Origin: Faecalibacterium sp. UBA1819
GTDB taxonomy: Bacteria; Bacillota; Clostridia; Oscillospirales; Ruminococcaceae
Reading direction: 5' to 3'
Length of the DNA: 23,149 nt
NCBI GenBank assembly: GCA_002315015.1
Contig: DCEX01000030.1
Location: 17,079 to 40,227, forward strand
Shown here in pieces: positions 8,522-16,346 of the stretch (within the stretch, counting starts at the first letter, position 1; each line of letters opens with the position of its first letter). A model generated the notes under the pieces. That model saw only the letters and a program-made list of their open reading frames with translations, searched no databases and was not told the origin of the DNA. A program made the position numbers and the translations under genes.

Positions 8522-9259
8522 ATGGCGGCAAGGGTGATTATGGTTGCCTCGGGAAAAGGAGGAACCGGAAAAAGTACCGTATCGGTTTTTACGGCGGGCT
8601 GTCTTGCCAAGCGCGGACGGCGTGTGCTGCTGGTGGAGCTGGACTCCGGCCTGCGCAGCGTGGATTACATCGCCGGAATTGCCGGAAAGACGGTGTATGA
8701 CATCGGCGATATCTTAGAAGGCCGGTGCGATGCGGCAAAGGCCATTGTGGAAAGCCCGCTGTATAAGGGGCTGTATGTGGTCAGCGCGCCGTACTCCGGG
8801 GGTAATGTCCGCGTGGATGCGCTGGCCGCTTTTGTGCGCAGCGCCCGGGAAGTGTTCGACGACATTTTTTTGGATACCGCGGCGGGCATGGGCGTGCCCT
8901 TTTTGGCGGCGATGTCGGTTTGCACCATGGGTCTGATTGTGATTACCCCCGACCCCGTAGCAACAAGGGATGGGCGCATTGTGTGTGACGCTTTATGCGA
9001 ACATGGGGTTACGCAGCTGCGGCTGGTAATCAACAAAGTTCCGCCAACGATTGAAGAATGCGGCGTGAACGACTTGGATGAATGTATTGACACCGTTGGG
9101 GCGCAGCTTTTAGGGGTTGTGCCGCTTCGGCAGGCAGTGGCGGACGCCGGTTCTCATGGGCTTGGGCTTCCGCCCTCGGAAAAAGAAATTGCGCACGCTG
9201 TTTTTCACGCGATGGCAGCGCGCTTGTGCGGCGAAGAAGTGCCGCTTTTGGTTCGGTAA
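8522..9259 (+). CDS. MinD/ParA-family P-loop ATPase
   Basis: A 245-residue ATPase of the SIMIBI MinD/ParA group. The deviant Walker A motif GKGGTGKST occupies residues 11-19, with the signature Lys12 and Lys17. The switch region reads VELDSGLRSVDY, and the Walker B-like strand is FLDTAAG. MinD normally positions the division septum with MinC and MinE on the membrane. No minC or minE is nearby and the C-terminus (ARLCGEEVPLLVR) lacks the basic amphipathic membrane-targeting helix of true MinD, so the call stays at family level. The ATG at 8522 has GGAGG six bases upstream. The next gene is mgsA; in other Clostridia mgsA often lies in the mre-min-rodA cluster, so this pair may be a reduced version of it. 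Confidence 0.85.
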   Translation: MAARVIMVASGKGGTGKSTVSVFTAGCLAKRGRRVLLVELDSGLRSVDYIAGIAGKTVYDIGDILEGRCDAAKAIVESPLYKGLYVVSAPYSGGNVRVDALAAFVRSAREVFDDIFLDTAAGMGVPFLAAMSVCTMGLIVITPDPVATRDGRIVCDALCEHGVTQLRLVINKVPPTIEECGVNDLDECIDTVGAQLLGVVPLRQAVADAGSHGLGLPPSEKEIAHAVFHAMAARLCGEEVPLLVR

Positions 9260-9340
9260 ATATTGTTTGGATAAGATAGATGCTTTGCACCGTGCGGCCA
9301 GTGCCGCGGGACGTAAAACGCAAGCGAGGAGGAACGCTGT

Positions 9341-9739
9341 ATGAATATAGCATTGATCGCACATGACGCGAAAAAAGAGTTGATGACACAGTTTTGCATT
9401 GCTTACTGCCGCGTGTTGTCGCAGCACAATTTGACCGCAACCGGCATTACCGGAAAAATGGTTACCGAAGCAACCGGCCTGACCATCCAGAAATGCCTTT
9501 CCGGCCGGCAGGGCGGCGCGCAGCAAATTGCGGCGAGAATTGCCTGTGACGAGATTGACTTGCTGTTATTTTTCCGCGATCCTATTACGCCGAAGCCGCA
9601 CGAGCCGAACGAGATGAATTTGCTGCGTCTGTGCGACGTGCACAACATTCCCGTGGCGACCAACATTGCTACCGCCGAAGTGCTGATTCACGGTTTGGAG
9701 CGCGGCGATTTGGATTGGCGCAATATTTTAAAATACTAA
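9341..9739 (+). CDS. mgsA: Methylglyoxal synthase family protein with altered active site
   Basis: A 132-residue protein matching methylglyoxal synthase end to end. That enzyme converts dihydroxyacetone phosphate to methylglyoxal and phosphate, a bypass of lower glycolysis. Conserved are AHD (His8, Asp9), TGITG, SG.QGG, FFRDP (Asp80), His87 and [12 protein letters not shown]. Compared with the E. coli enzyme as I recall it, the catalytic Asp71 position is Ala60 (GGAQQ instead of GGDQQ) and the Asp101 position is Asn90. The fold should be intact, but ordinary catalysis is in doubt. Similar variants may be widespread in Clostridia. GGAGG precedes the ATG. No clear promoter is seen in the 81-base gap, so cotranscription with the MinD-like gene is likely. 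Confidence 0.85.
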   Translation: MNIALIAHDAKKELMTQFCIAYCRVLSQHNLTATGITGKMVTEATGLTIQKCLSGRQGGAQQIAARIACDEIDLLLFFRDPITPKPHEPNEMNLLRLCDVHNIPVATNIATAEVLIHGLERGDLDWRNILKY

Positions 9740-9752
9740 TTTAAAATACTAA
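9727..9752 (+). repeat. 13-bp perfect tandem duplication at the mgsA stop codon
   Basis: TTTAAAATACTAA occurs twice back to back (9727-9739 and 9740-9752). The first copy contains the last codons and stop of mgsA, so the second is a duplicated gene end that leaves the protein unchanged. Confidence 0.95.
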
Positions 9753-9765
9753 AAAGAGCAATCAC

Positions 9766-9792
9766 GGCTGCCCTGCGGGGCGGCCTTTTTTT
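9766..9792 (+). terminator. Terminator after mgsA
   Basis: A compact GC-rich stem (9766-9773 with 9778-9785, one G.U pair) is followed by seven T. It ends the MinD-like/mgsA transcript. Confidence 0.9.
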
Positions 9793-9798
9793 GCTTTA

Positions 9799-9847
9799 TT
9801 TTGCACTTTTCATAAAAAACAGATAGAAAGTGCAAAAAAGGGATGCT
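9799..9847. repeat. 11-bp inverted repeat upstream of the ROK-like gene
   Basis: TTTTGCACTTT (9799-9809) and its exact complement (9837-9847) flank a 27-base AT-rich spacer just upstream of the probable promoter at 9876-9884. A further GTGCAAG occurs at about 9862. It could be an operator pair or chance in AT-rich DNA. Confidence 0.5.
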
Positions 9848-9875
9848 TTCAGTGCAAGAAAAATGATTTTTTTTG

Positions 9876-9884
9876 TGATACAAT
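9876..9884 (+). promoter_or_regulatory. Extended -10 promoter of the ROK-like gene
   Basis: TG-A-TACAAT is an extended -10 element. No good -35 box stands at 16-18 bases, as is common for extended -10 promoters. The leader to the start codon would be about 85 bases. Confidence 0.55.
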
Positions 9885-9976
9885 AGAGGCAATTGAAAGG
9901 CGATCGTTCTCTGCGCAGGTGTTTCATGTGCGGCGGCGCTGTAAAATGCTTTGAACTTGATAAAGGAGAAAACGAC

Positions 9977-11377
9977 ATGAAATTTTTAAATGTGGAAATC
10001 CCTGTCAAAAATCTTCCTGTACTGGACGAGGGTTTTATTCCTTTGGGAATGTTTTTTGAAAGCTATCGCAAAGGCGCAACCAAACCCCTGTGCATTGCTG
10101 TTGAGCGTTCCGGCGGCCAGGTTGGTACTTATGAGACCAAAATCTACGGCACACCGGAAATGAAAGAGGCCGACGCTTATTATGTAGATCGTTTGGTTAA
10201 GTTCCTGCTGTGGAGCTGGGGCGGCTTCAAGGTGTCCATCTGCGGCGATGACGCAGTGGCTCAGACTGTGAAGGACGCTTACAGCGAGAACGGTTCCCGT
10301 GCATTCGACAAGGGCTTCATGGAGCAGGTTTATGAAACAGAGTTTGTTGTGGAGAGCCTGCCCTACGACAAAAAGCCTCAGGAGTGCCACAAGGCGGAGA
10401 GCATTGGCCGTCACACCAACGGCGGACGCATCGGCTTTGACGCGGGCGGTTCTGACCGCAAGGTTTCCGCTGTGATCGACGGCGAGCCCATTTACAGTGA
10501 AGAGGTTGTTTGGTTCCCGAAAATCATCTCCGATCCCGACTATCACTATCAGGGAATTTTGGCGGCATTCCACACCGCTGCTGCAAAGATTCTGGAAAAA
10601 GGCGGCAAGGTGGAAGGCATCGGCATTTCCTCTGCCGGTGTATACATCGACAACAAGTGCATGGTAGCTTCCTTGTTCCTGAAAGTGGGCAAAGAAGACT
10701 TCGATAAAAAGGTGAAAAACATTTATCTGCGCGCTGCTGAAGAGCTGGGCCGCACCTTGGGCTATGAGATTCCCGTTGTTGTTGCAAACGATGGCGACGT
10801 TTCTGCTTTGGCCGGTGCAATGGGCTTGGGCGAGAACGGCATCATGGGTATCGCCATGGGCACCAGCGAGGCTGTGGGTTATGTAGACGCCGACGGCAAC
10901 ATCTGCGGCTGGCTCAACGAGCTGGCATTTGCTCCCGTGGACGCACAGCCCGACGCGATGCAGGACGAGTGGAGCGGTGACATTGGCTGCGGCGTGAAGT
11001 ACTTCAGCCAAGACAGCGTCATCAAGCTGGCACCGCGCGCAGGCATTGAGCTGAAAGGCGAGAGCCCCGCTGAGAAGCTGAAAGAGGTTCAGGCTTTGAT
11101 GGCTGAGGGTGACGAGCGCGCTGTGAAGGTGTACGAGTCCATCGGTGTTTATCTGGGCCACACGCTGGCACTGTATGCACAGTTCTATGACATTAAGCAT
11201 GTGCAGATGATGGGCCGCGTGATGTCCGGCAAGGGCGGCGACATCATTATGGAAGTTGCTTCCCGCGTGATGGATGAGGAGTATCCCAGCATTGCGTTCC
11301 GTCCCGAAGCTCCCGACGAAAAAACCCGCCGCGTAGGCCAGTCTGCTGCCGCAGCAAGCCTGCCCGAAGTGAAATAA
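9977..11377 (+). CDS. ROK-like (sugar kinase/ASKHA fold) protein with N-terminal extension
   Basis: A 466-residue cytoplasmic protein. The C-terminal two thirds resemble ROK sugar kinases: a phosphate-1-like motif GRIGFDAGGSDRK (150-162), GIGISSAG (215-221), VVVANDGDVSALAG with the candidate catalytic Asp272 (268-280), and GIAMGTSEAVG near 291-301. The first ~140 residues have no counterpart in ordinary ROK proteins of about 300 residues. The ROK zinc motif (CGxxGCxE type) is absent; only GCGVKYF is seen. Substrate is unknown, and a kinase activity is inferred from fold only. The ATG at 9977 has AAAGGAG eight bases upstream; the open frame back to 9893 is leader. The codon use looks like that of highly expressed genes. 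It is monocistronic, with its own promoter and a downstream hairpin. Confidence 0.8.
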   Translation: MKFLNVEIPVKNLPVLDEGFIPLGMFFESYRKGATKPLCIAVERSGGQVGTYETKIYGTPEMKEADAYYVDRLVKFLLWSWGGFKVSICGDDAVAQTVKDAYSENGSRAFDKGFMEQVYETEFVVESLPYDKKPQECHKAESIGRHTNGGRIGFDAGGSDRKVSAVIDGEPIYSEEVVWFPKIISDPDYHYQGILAAFHTAAAKILEKGGKVEGIGISSAGVYIDNKCMVASLFLKVGKEDFDKKVKNIYLRAAEELGRTLGYEIPVVVANDGDVSALAGAMGLGENGIMGIAMGTSEAVGYVDADGNICGWLNELAFAPVDAQPDAMQDEWSGDIGCGVKYFSQDSVIKLAPRAGIELKGESPAEKLKEVQALMAEGDERAVKVYESIGVYLGHTLALYAQFYDIKHVQMMGRVMSGKGGDIIMEVASRVMDEEYPSIAFRPEAPDEKTRRVGQSAAAASLPEVK

Positions 11378-11406
11378 GATTTTTTGAGATACATTGTATC
11401 TTTCTG

Positions 11407-11445
11407 CAAGGGGGAAACTGCCTGTGGGCGGTTTCCCCCTTGTTT
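11407..11445 (+). terminator. Terminator after the ROK-like gene
   Basis: A 16-bp stem with one G.U pair (11407-11422 with 11427-11442) has a TGTG loop and a short T-rich tail. It lies 30 bases after the stop. Confidence 0.75.
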
Positions 11446-11472
11446 GCATATTGGCATAAAAGATGCTAAAAT
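11444..11472 (+). promoter_or_regulatory. Possible promoter of the first GNAT gene
   Basis: TTGCAT (11444-11449) and TAAAAT (11467-11472) are 17 bases apart. Transcription would begin near 11479, which would make the ATG at 11489 very close to the 5' end and favours the TTG at 11498. Confidence 0.45.
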
Positions 11473-11488
11473 GCAAAAGGAAAGGGAG

Positions 11489-11965
11489 ATGGTTCTTTTG
11501 CTGATTCGAAAAGCGGAAAATAAAGATATTCCTGCGCTGCAAGCGCTGCTCAAACAAGTGGGCAATGTTCACCATGAAGGAAGGCCGGATTTGTTTTTGC
11601 CCGATACCTGCAAATACAATGAGCAGGAACTGAGACAGCTATTAGCATGTGACAAAACGCCGGTTTTTGTCGCGGTGGAACAAGATGAGGTGTGTGGTTA
11701 TGCGTTTTGTCAGTTGACGAAAAGCCACGGCAACGGCGCGTTTGTAGAACACAAAGCGCTGTATCTAGACGACCTTTGCGTTTTGGAAACCTGCCGCGGG
11801 ACGGGCGTTGGAAAAGCACTGTACCAGTATGTGCTTCAATTTGCAAAGGGGCAGGGGTGCTACCACGTCACGCTGAATGTGTGGACGTGCAACCCGACTG
11901 CCGTCAAGTTTTATGAAAAAATGGGGTTGACCCCGCAGAAAATTACAATGGAACAAATTTTATAA
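11489..11965 (+). CDS. GNAT family N-acetyltransferase
   Basis: A 158-residue single-domain GNAT acetyltransferase using acetyl-CoA. Motif A, with the pyrophosphate-binding R-GTGVGKAL loop, follows LYLDDLCVL. Motif B follows as LNVWTCNPTAVKFYEKMGL, typical of small-molecule or protein acetyltransferases. The acceptor cannot be told. The ATG at 11489 has AAAAGGA upstream, but a TTG at 11498 (reading LIRKAENKD, the usual family opening) has a better placed GGGAG at nine bases and fits the predicted transcript start. The gene converges on argS and shares its terminator. It resembles the GNAT at 19646-20119 in its C-terminal half, so the two are likely from the same subfamily. Confidence 0.88.
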   Translation: MVLLLIRKAENKDIPALQALLKQVGNVHHEGRPDLFLPDTCKYNEQELRQLLACDKTPVFVAVEQDEVCGYAFCQLTKSHGNGAFVEHKALYLDDLCVLETCRGTGVGKALYQYVLQFAKGQGCYHVTLNVWTCNPTAVKFYEKMGLTPQKITMEQIL

Positions 11966-12006
11966 AAAATACAGCCCGAAGCGCTCTTGTGAATGCTTCG
12001 GGCTGT
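11965..12006 (-). terminator. Bidirectional terminator between the GNAT gene and argS
   Basis: A perfect 12-bp stem (11971-11982 with 11995-12006) lies between convergent genes. Read on the minus strand it is followed by a six-U run (11965-11970), ideal for ending the ddl-murI-DUF1934-argS operon. On the plus strand the tail is GTGCTTTT, weaker but usable for the GNAT gene. Confidence 0.88.
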
Positions 12007-12019
12007 GTGCTTTTCTGGG

Positions 12020-13792
12020 TTACATGCTTTCGGGTACGGTAATTTTCATCATGGTCAGTACGTTGGAAATGACGTTCTTTGTCGCGGTGCAAAGAGACAA
12101 ACGTGCTTGACACAAAGCGTCGTCCACATCCTTCACGCGGCAGGAGTTGTAGAACTTGTGATACTGCGTTGCCAAATCGGTGGCATAGCGGGTGATACGC
12201 GCCGGGTCGTAGCTTTTTGCAGCAGAAATGATTTCGCCGGGGAATGCCGCAATCATGCGAATCAAATCGCGCTCGGCGGGCTCGGTCAGCAGGGGCAAAT
12301 CGGCATTTTCTACGCCGCCGAATACAATGCCTTCCTCGGCCAGCTTTTTCAAAATGCTGCAAATGCGGGCGTGTGCATACTGCACATAGTAAACAGGGTT
12401 ATCGCTGTCTTTTTTAATGGCAAGATCCATATCAAAGTCGATGGTGCTGCCCGGCTCACGCATGTTGAACAGGAAGCGCGCGGAATCAATGGGCACCTCG
12501 TCCAGCAGCTCGGCAAGGCCGATGGCTTTGCCGGTGCGCTTGGACATTTTCACCGGCTGGCCGTCTTTCATCAAACGGACAAACTGCATCAAAACAATAT
12601 CCAGTTTCTCACCGTCGAGGCCGATGGCGTCCATGGCACCTTTCATACGCGCTACATGGCCGTGGTGGTCAGCGCCCCACACGTCAATGGCGCGCTCAAA
12701 GCCGCGAACGGCAAACTTGTTGTAGTGGTAAGCGATGTCTGCGGCAAAATAGGTGGGAATGCCGTTGGCACGCACCAGCACCTCATCCTTTTCTTCTTCG
12801 GTGATTTCGCCGTCCATACCTTTGCGAGACATTTTGTTTGCGCCGTATTTTTCCGCGTATTTCATGGAACGATACCAGATTGCGCCATCCTTTTCATAGG
12901 TAGCGCCGCGCTCGGCCAATTTGTTCAGCACGTCCTGAATCGCGCCGGATTCATGCAGCGTGGTTTCGCTGAACCATACGTCGTAGGTTACGCGATACTT
13001 TGCCATATCGTCTTTCAAAGCCTGAATGTTGTGCGGCAGGCCGAAAGCAGCAATTTCACGGCGGAGTGTTTCTTCGTCCTCATTGACAAAGCGGTCGCCG
13101 TATTTTTCGCTGAACAGCTTTGCCAGCTCTTTAATGTCGTCGCCCTGATAGCCGTCTTCGGGGAAGGGAACGGCGTCCTCGCCGCGATAGATCTGCAAAT
13201 AGCGTGCGGCCAGACTCTTGCCGAATTTCACCACCTGGTTGCCCGCGTCATTGATCAAAAATTCGCGGGTCACATCGTAACCAGCCCAATCAAGCGCAGC
13301 AGCCAGGCAGTCGCCCAGAGCGCCGCCGCGTGCGTTGCCCAAGTGCATCGGGCCGGTGGGGTTGGCAGAAACAAACTCCACATTCACTTTCTGGTTGCAG
13401 CCGTATTCGGTGCGGCCATACTCGTCGCCCAGCACGTTGGCCGAGAACACCACGTTGCAGAACCAGTTCGTGGACAAAAACAGATTGATAAAGCCCGGCC
13501 CGGCAATTTCCACGCGCTCAAAATAGGTGTTTTCCAAAGTGGGCAGTGCGGCCACAACAGCCTCGGCAATTTTGCGCGGCGCCATGCCGAACACACGCGC
13601 AGAAGCCATTGCCAAGTTGGACGCGACATCGCCGTTTTTCACGTCGCCGGGAATTTCCGTGATAAACTCCGGCAGCTCACGCTCCGGCAGAGCGCCCTGT
13701 GCCATGGCATTGCGCATTGCCTGTTCGAGCAGCTCGTGCGCTTGGTCAAGAACAAATTGTTTCGGGTCGTAATATTTCATTTCTTCGTACAC
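12020..13792 (-). CDS. argS: Arginyl-tRNA synthetase
   Basis: A 590-residue class I aminoacyl-tRNA synthetase that charges tRNA-Arg. An N-terminal tRNA D-loop-binding domain (about 1-115) precedes the Rossmann catalytic core. The HIGH-type signature reads HLGN (150-153) in NPTGPMHLGNARG. The KMSKS-type signature is KMSKR (415-419) in PVKMSKRTGKAIGL. WGADHHGHVARMKGAM (372-387) and NPVYYVQYAHARICSI are strongly conserved in clostridial ArgRS. The C-terminal helical domain binds the anticodon. Translation starts at a GTG with GAGGA seven bases upstream. It is the last gene of the ddl operon and lies beside the DUF1934 gene, as ywiB-argS does in Bacillus. Confidence 0.97.
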   Translation of the reverse strand: MYEEMKYYDPKQFVLDQAHELLEQAMRNAMAQGALPERELPEFITEIPGDVKNGDVASNLAMASARVFGMAPRKIAEAVVAALPTLENTYFERVEIAGPGFINLFLSTNWFCNVVFSANVLGDEYGRTEYGCNQKVNVEFVSANPTGPMHLGNARGGALGDCLAAALDWAGYDVTREFLINDAGNQVVKFGKSLAARYLQIYRGEDAVPFPEDGYQGDDIKELAKLFSEKYGDRFVNEDEETLRREIAAFGLPHNIQALKDDMAKYRVTYDVWFSETTLHESGAIQDVLNKLAERGATYEKDGAIWYRSMKYAEKYGANKMSRKGMDGEITEEEKDEVLVRANGIPTYFAADIAYHYNKFAVRGFERAIDVWGADHHGHVARMKGAMDAIGLDGEKLDIVLMQFVRLMKDGQPVKMSKRTGKAIGLAELLDEVPIDSARFLFNMREPGSTIDFDMDLAIKKDSDNPVYYVQYAHARICSILKKLAEEGIVFGGVENADLPLLTEPAERDLIRMIAAFPGEIISAAKSYDPARITRYATDLATQYHKFYNSCRVKDVDDALCQARLSLCTATKNVISNVLTMMKITVPESM

Positions 13793-13856
13793 GTTTCATT
13801 CCTCGCTTTTTTATCGGTGTATCATTTTTCTGTTTGGATTAGTCTGAAAAGGGCGA

Positions 13857-14282
13857 TTACAAGGAAGGGCGCACCGTAATGTCAACCGTGTTGCGGCTGA
13901 CGGTGTGCGTGTCCATGTCAAGATAATACCCAAAGCGAATCCGGCCACCCTCACTCGACAGCTCCGACTCAATATAGTCGGCGGCAACGCCTAGGTTCAG
14001 AGCGCCCATGCCGGTTTCGTAGTGGCAAACGTGGCGTTTGCCTTTTTCAATAATCAGCTGGCTGGGTGCTTTGCCATAGCGAATCATACTAACCTTTTCT
14101 TCGCTTTCTACCTTGACAGTGGTGATGCAGCCCTGGTAGCCCGTTGCTTGGCTTTCCTTATATACAATATAGAAATGGTCGCCCTTTTTCATAAAACTGC
14201 CGCGTGTCATCAGCTCTACTTCGTCGGATTCTCCATCCTGCTCCATGACGCCGCGGATGGTGATGAGATAGTCCTCGCGCAT
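13857..14282 (-). CDS. DUF1934 (YwiB-like) beta-barrel protein
   Basis: A 141-residue cytoplasmic protein of the DUF1934 family. Alternating beta strands are suggested by the opening DYLITIRGVMEQDGESDEVE and by FYIVYKES. The segment SMIRYGKAPSQLIIEKGKRH and the closing GRIRFGYYLDMDTHTVSRNT are typical of the family, which has a lipocalin-like fold of unknown function. The position next to argS is conserved with Bacillus subtilis ywiB. It lies between murI and argS on the same strand with gaps of about 60 bases, so it is probably in the operon. Confidence 0.85.
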   Translation of the reverse strand: MREDYLITIRGVMEQDGESDEVELMTRGSFMKKGDHFYIVYKESQATGYQGCITTVKVESEEKVSMIRYGKAPSQLIIEKGKRHVCHYETGMGALNLGVAADYIESELSSEGGRIRFGYYLDMDTHTVSRNTVDITVRPSL

Positions 14283-14340
14283 GAATATTCCTTTCTTTTT
14301 TATTGGGCATTTTCCGGTTTGCAGAAAGCCCTTGATTCCA

Positions 14341-15189
14341 TCATTGAGAAATACCGCCGTCGGCGGGGTAGTGGTCGACGCTGATGCGCGTCACTTCGCC
14401 GCCTGCATATTCGCCCAAAAACCAACCGGAAAGCGTGGCAAAGCTTTCGGTGGAATCGCTGACAAAGTAATGTGCGGTGCCGGTGTGTTCATCCTTTTGC
14501 AGCAAATCGGCGTCGCGCAGCAATGCAGCAGTGCGAAGCGCAGTTTCGCGGCCGGAATCAACCAAAGCAACATCCGGCCCCATCACTTTTGCCAAGATGG
14601 GTGCAATCAGCGGATAATGGGTGCAGCCTAAAATCAGTGTATCCACCCCGGCGCTTTGAAGCGGCTTTAAATAGTCCTGCGCCACTAAGCGCGTTACTTC
14701 GTTGTCGGCGTTAAAGTAGCCGTTTTCCACCAAAGGCACAAACAGCGGGCAGCTTTGTGCGGTGATTTGCACGTCGCTGCGCAGCTGGTGCAGCGCGGCT
14801 TCATAGCTGCGGCTGGCGATGGTGGCGGGCGTTCCGATAATGCCGATGCGGCCTGTTTTGGTGGCAGCGGCGGCCGCTTGTGCAGTGCATTGTACCACGC
14901 CGGTAAATCCAACAGGCAGCGCGCCGGAAAAATCGGCAGGCAGCGTGCTGGAGACTGTGCCGCAAGCCGCCATGACAAACTTCACCTTTTGTTCCAGCAA
15001 AAAGGCGATATCCTGCTTGGCGTAGCGGATGATGGTATCCACCCCGCGTGTGCCGTAGGGAACCCGCCCCGTATCGCCAAAATAGACGATGTCCTCATGG
15101 GGGAGCAAGCGGCGAAGCTCGCGCACGGCGGTTAATCCGCCCAAGCCGGAGTCAAAAACGCCGATGGGGCGTTCACGCATGGCCGTCAT
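14341..15189 (-). CDS. murI: Glutamate racemase
   Basis: This enzyme interconverts L- and D-glutamate, supplying D-Glu for peptidoglycan. The 282-residue protein has the N-terminal IGVFDSGLGGLT motif (9-20), GDTGRVPYG (38-46), the first catalytic Cys76 and the second Cys189 in ILGCTHYPL with His191. The first Cys motif reads ACGTVSS instead of the common ACNTASA, so Gly replaces the substrate-contacting Asn. Both catalytic cysteines remain. The start codon overlaps the ddl stop by four bases (ATGA), giving tight coupling of D-Glu and D-Ala-D-Ala supply. Confidence 0.95.
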   Translation of the reverse strand: MTAMRERPIGVFDSGLGGLTAVRELRRLLPHEDIVYFGDTGRVPYGTRGVDTIIRYAKQDIAFLLEQKVKFVMAACGTVSSTLPADFSGALPVGFTGVVQCTAQAAAAATKTGRIGIIGTPATIASRSYEAALHQLRSDVQITAQSCPLFVPLVENGYFNADNEVTRLVAQDYLKPLQSAGVDTLILGCTHYPLIAPILAKVMGPDVALVDSGRETALRTAALLRDADLLQKDEHTGTAHYFVSDSTESFATLSGWFLGEYAGGEVTRISVDHYPADGGISQ

Positions 15190-16253
15190 GTCGTTGTCTC
15201 CTTTTTCAGTGCAAGCGCAATCAGGCTGTCAAGCAGCTGGCCGTAGGTTTCGCCCTCGTTCATCATCAGTTTGGGATACATGCTGATGGAGGTAAAGCCG
15301 GGAAGCGTGTTGATTTCGTTGAGCAGAATGCGCCCGGTGTCTTTTTCCAAAAAGAAATCGACGCGCGAAAGCCCGCGGCAGCAAAGTGTTTTGTACGCGC
15401 GTTCGGCAATTCGGGCCGTGCGCTCCAGCACCTCCTTGGGAGCCGAGGCGGGGATGGCGGTGCGCGATGTACCGGAAACATATTTATCGTTATAGGTGTA
15501 GAACTCGGCGCTTGCCAAAATTTCTCCGGGGAATGTGGAATGCACTTCCTCGTTGCCGCGCACGGCGCATTCAATTTCCTGTCCCTGCACAAAGCGCTCA
15601 AACACAATGCGGTCATCATGCTCCAATGCCAGCGAAACCGCCCGGCGCAGTTCCTCTTTGTCGTGCGCTTTGGAAATGCCCACGGACGAACCGGCGTTTG
15701 CGGGCTTGACAAAAATGGGGTAGTGCAGTTTTTCCGCGACACGCTGTTCAATTTCCTCAAAGCGGGGAAGGTCACGCCGCTCCATCCAATCCCACTCGCA
15801 GCGGTCAATGCCGGCGGCATCCATGACCAAATTCGCAATGATTTTGTCCATGCATACGGCACTGCCCAAAACGCCGCAGCCGACATACGGCACGCCGGCA
15901 GCTTCCAAAAGACCCTGGATGGTGCCGTCCTCGCCGTTTTTGCCGTGCAGAACGGGGAACACAACGTCGATTTCTAAGGTGCGCAGGGGCTGTTCAAACA
16001 GCACCAAGCCGTGCAGACCGCTTCCCGGACAAAAGGCGGCGGGAACAGTGTCGCCGTTTTCCCACTCACCGGTGGGAATGGCGTCAAAGCTTCCGCGATA
16101 CCAATGCCAGCTGCCGTCTTTTTTGATGCCAACGGGGTAGATGGTGTAAATTTCGGGGTTCAAATGCTGCAAAACGCTGTGCGCGCTGAGCAGCGAGATT
16201 TCATGTTCACTGGAAACGCCGCCAAACAGGACGGCTACGCGATATTGAGACAA
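15186..16253 (-). CDS. ddl: D-alanine-D-alanine ligase
   Basis: An ATP-grasp ligase joining two D-Ala for the peptidoglycan stem. The protein is 355 residues. The N-terminal VLFGGVSSEHEISLLSAHSV block, GEDGTIQGLLEAAGVPYVG, FVKPANAGSSVGISKA and EINTLPGFTSISMYP are diagnostic. The omega-loop segment EFYTYNDKY has the Tyr pattern of D-Ala-D-Ala ligases rather than the VanA-type D-Ala-D-Lac loop. I chose the TTG at 16253 because AAAGGTGG lies about seven bases upstream and the protein then begins directly before the first beta strand. The open frame continues to 16295 without a ribosome site. It leads a minus-strand operon with murI, DUF1934 and argS. Confidence 0.95.
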   Translation of the reverse strand: MSQYRVAVLFGGVSSEHEISLLSAHSVLQHLNPEIYTIYPVGIKKDGSWHWYRGSFDAIPTGEWENGDTVPAAFCPGSGLHGLVLFEQPLRTLEIDVVFPVLHGKNGEDGTIQGLLEAAGVPYVGCGVLGSAVCMDKIIANLVMDAAGIDRCEWDWMERRDLPRFEEIEQRVAEKLHYPIFVKPANAGSSVGISKAHDKEELRRAVSLALEHDDRIVFERFVQGQEIECAVRGNEEVHSTFPGEILASAEFYTYNDKYVSGTSRTAIPASAPKEVLERTARIAERAYKTLCCRGLSRVDFFLEKDTGRILLNEINTLPGFTSISMYPKLMMNEGETYGQLLDSLIALALKKETTT

Positions 16254-16346
16254 AAAAGACCCACCTTTCGTGCAAAAAACGGCCGGACGGTTCAAAACCG
16301 TGCGCGGCGCGTGATATTACACTATTATGCAATGCAAAACATGATT

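Noticed and set aside
9986..11575. Minus-strand open frame of 529 codons opposite the ROK-like gene
   Set aside because: Shadow of the high-bias codons; no ribosome site, and ROK motifs are on the plus strand.
11993..13879. Plus-strand open frame of 628 codons opposite argS
   Set aside because: It mirrors argS codon structure, has no ribosome site or family match, and argS is unambiguous on the other strand.
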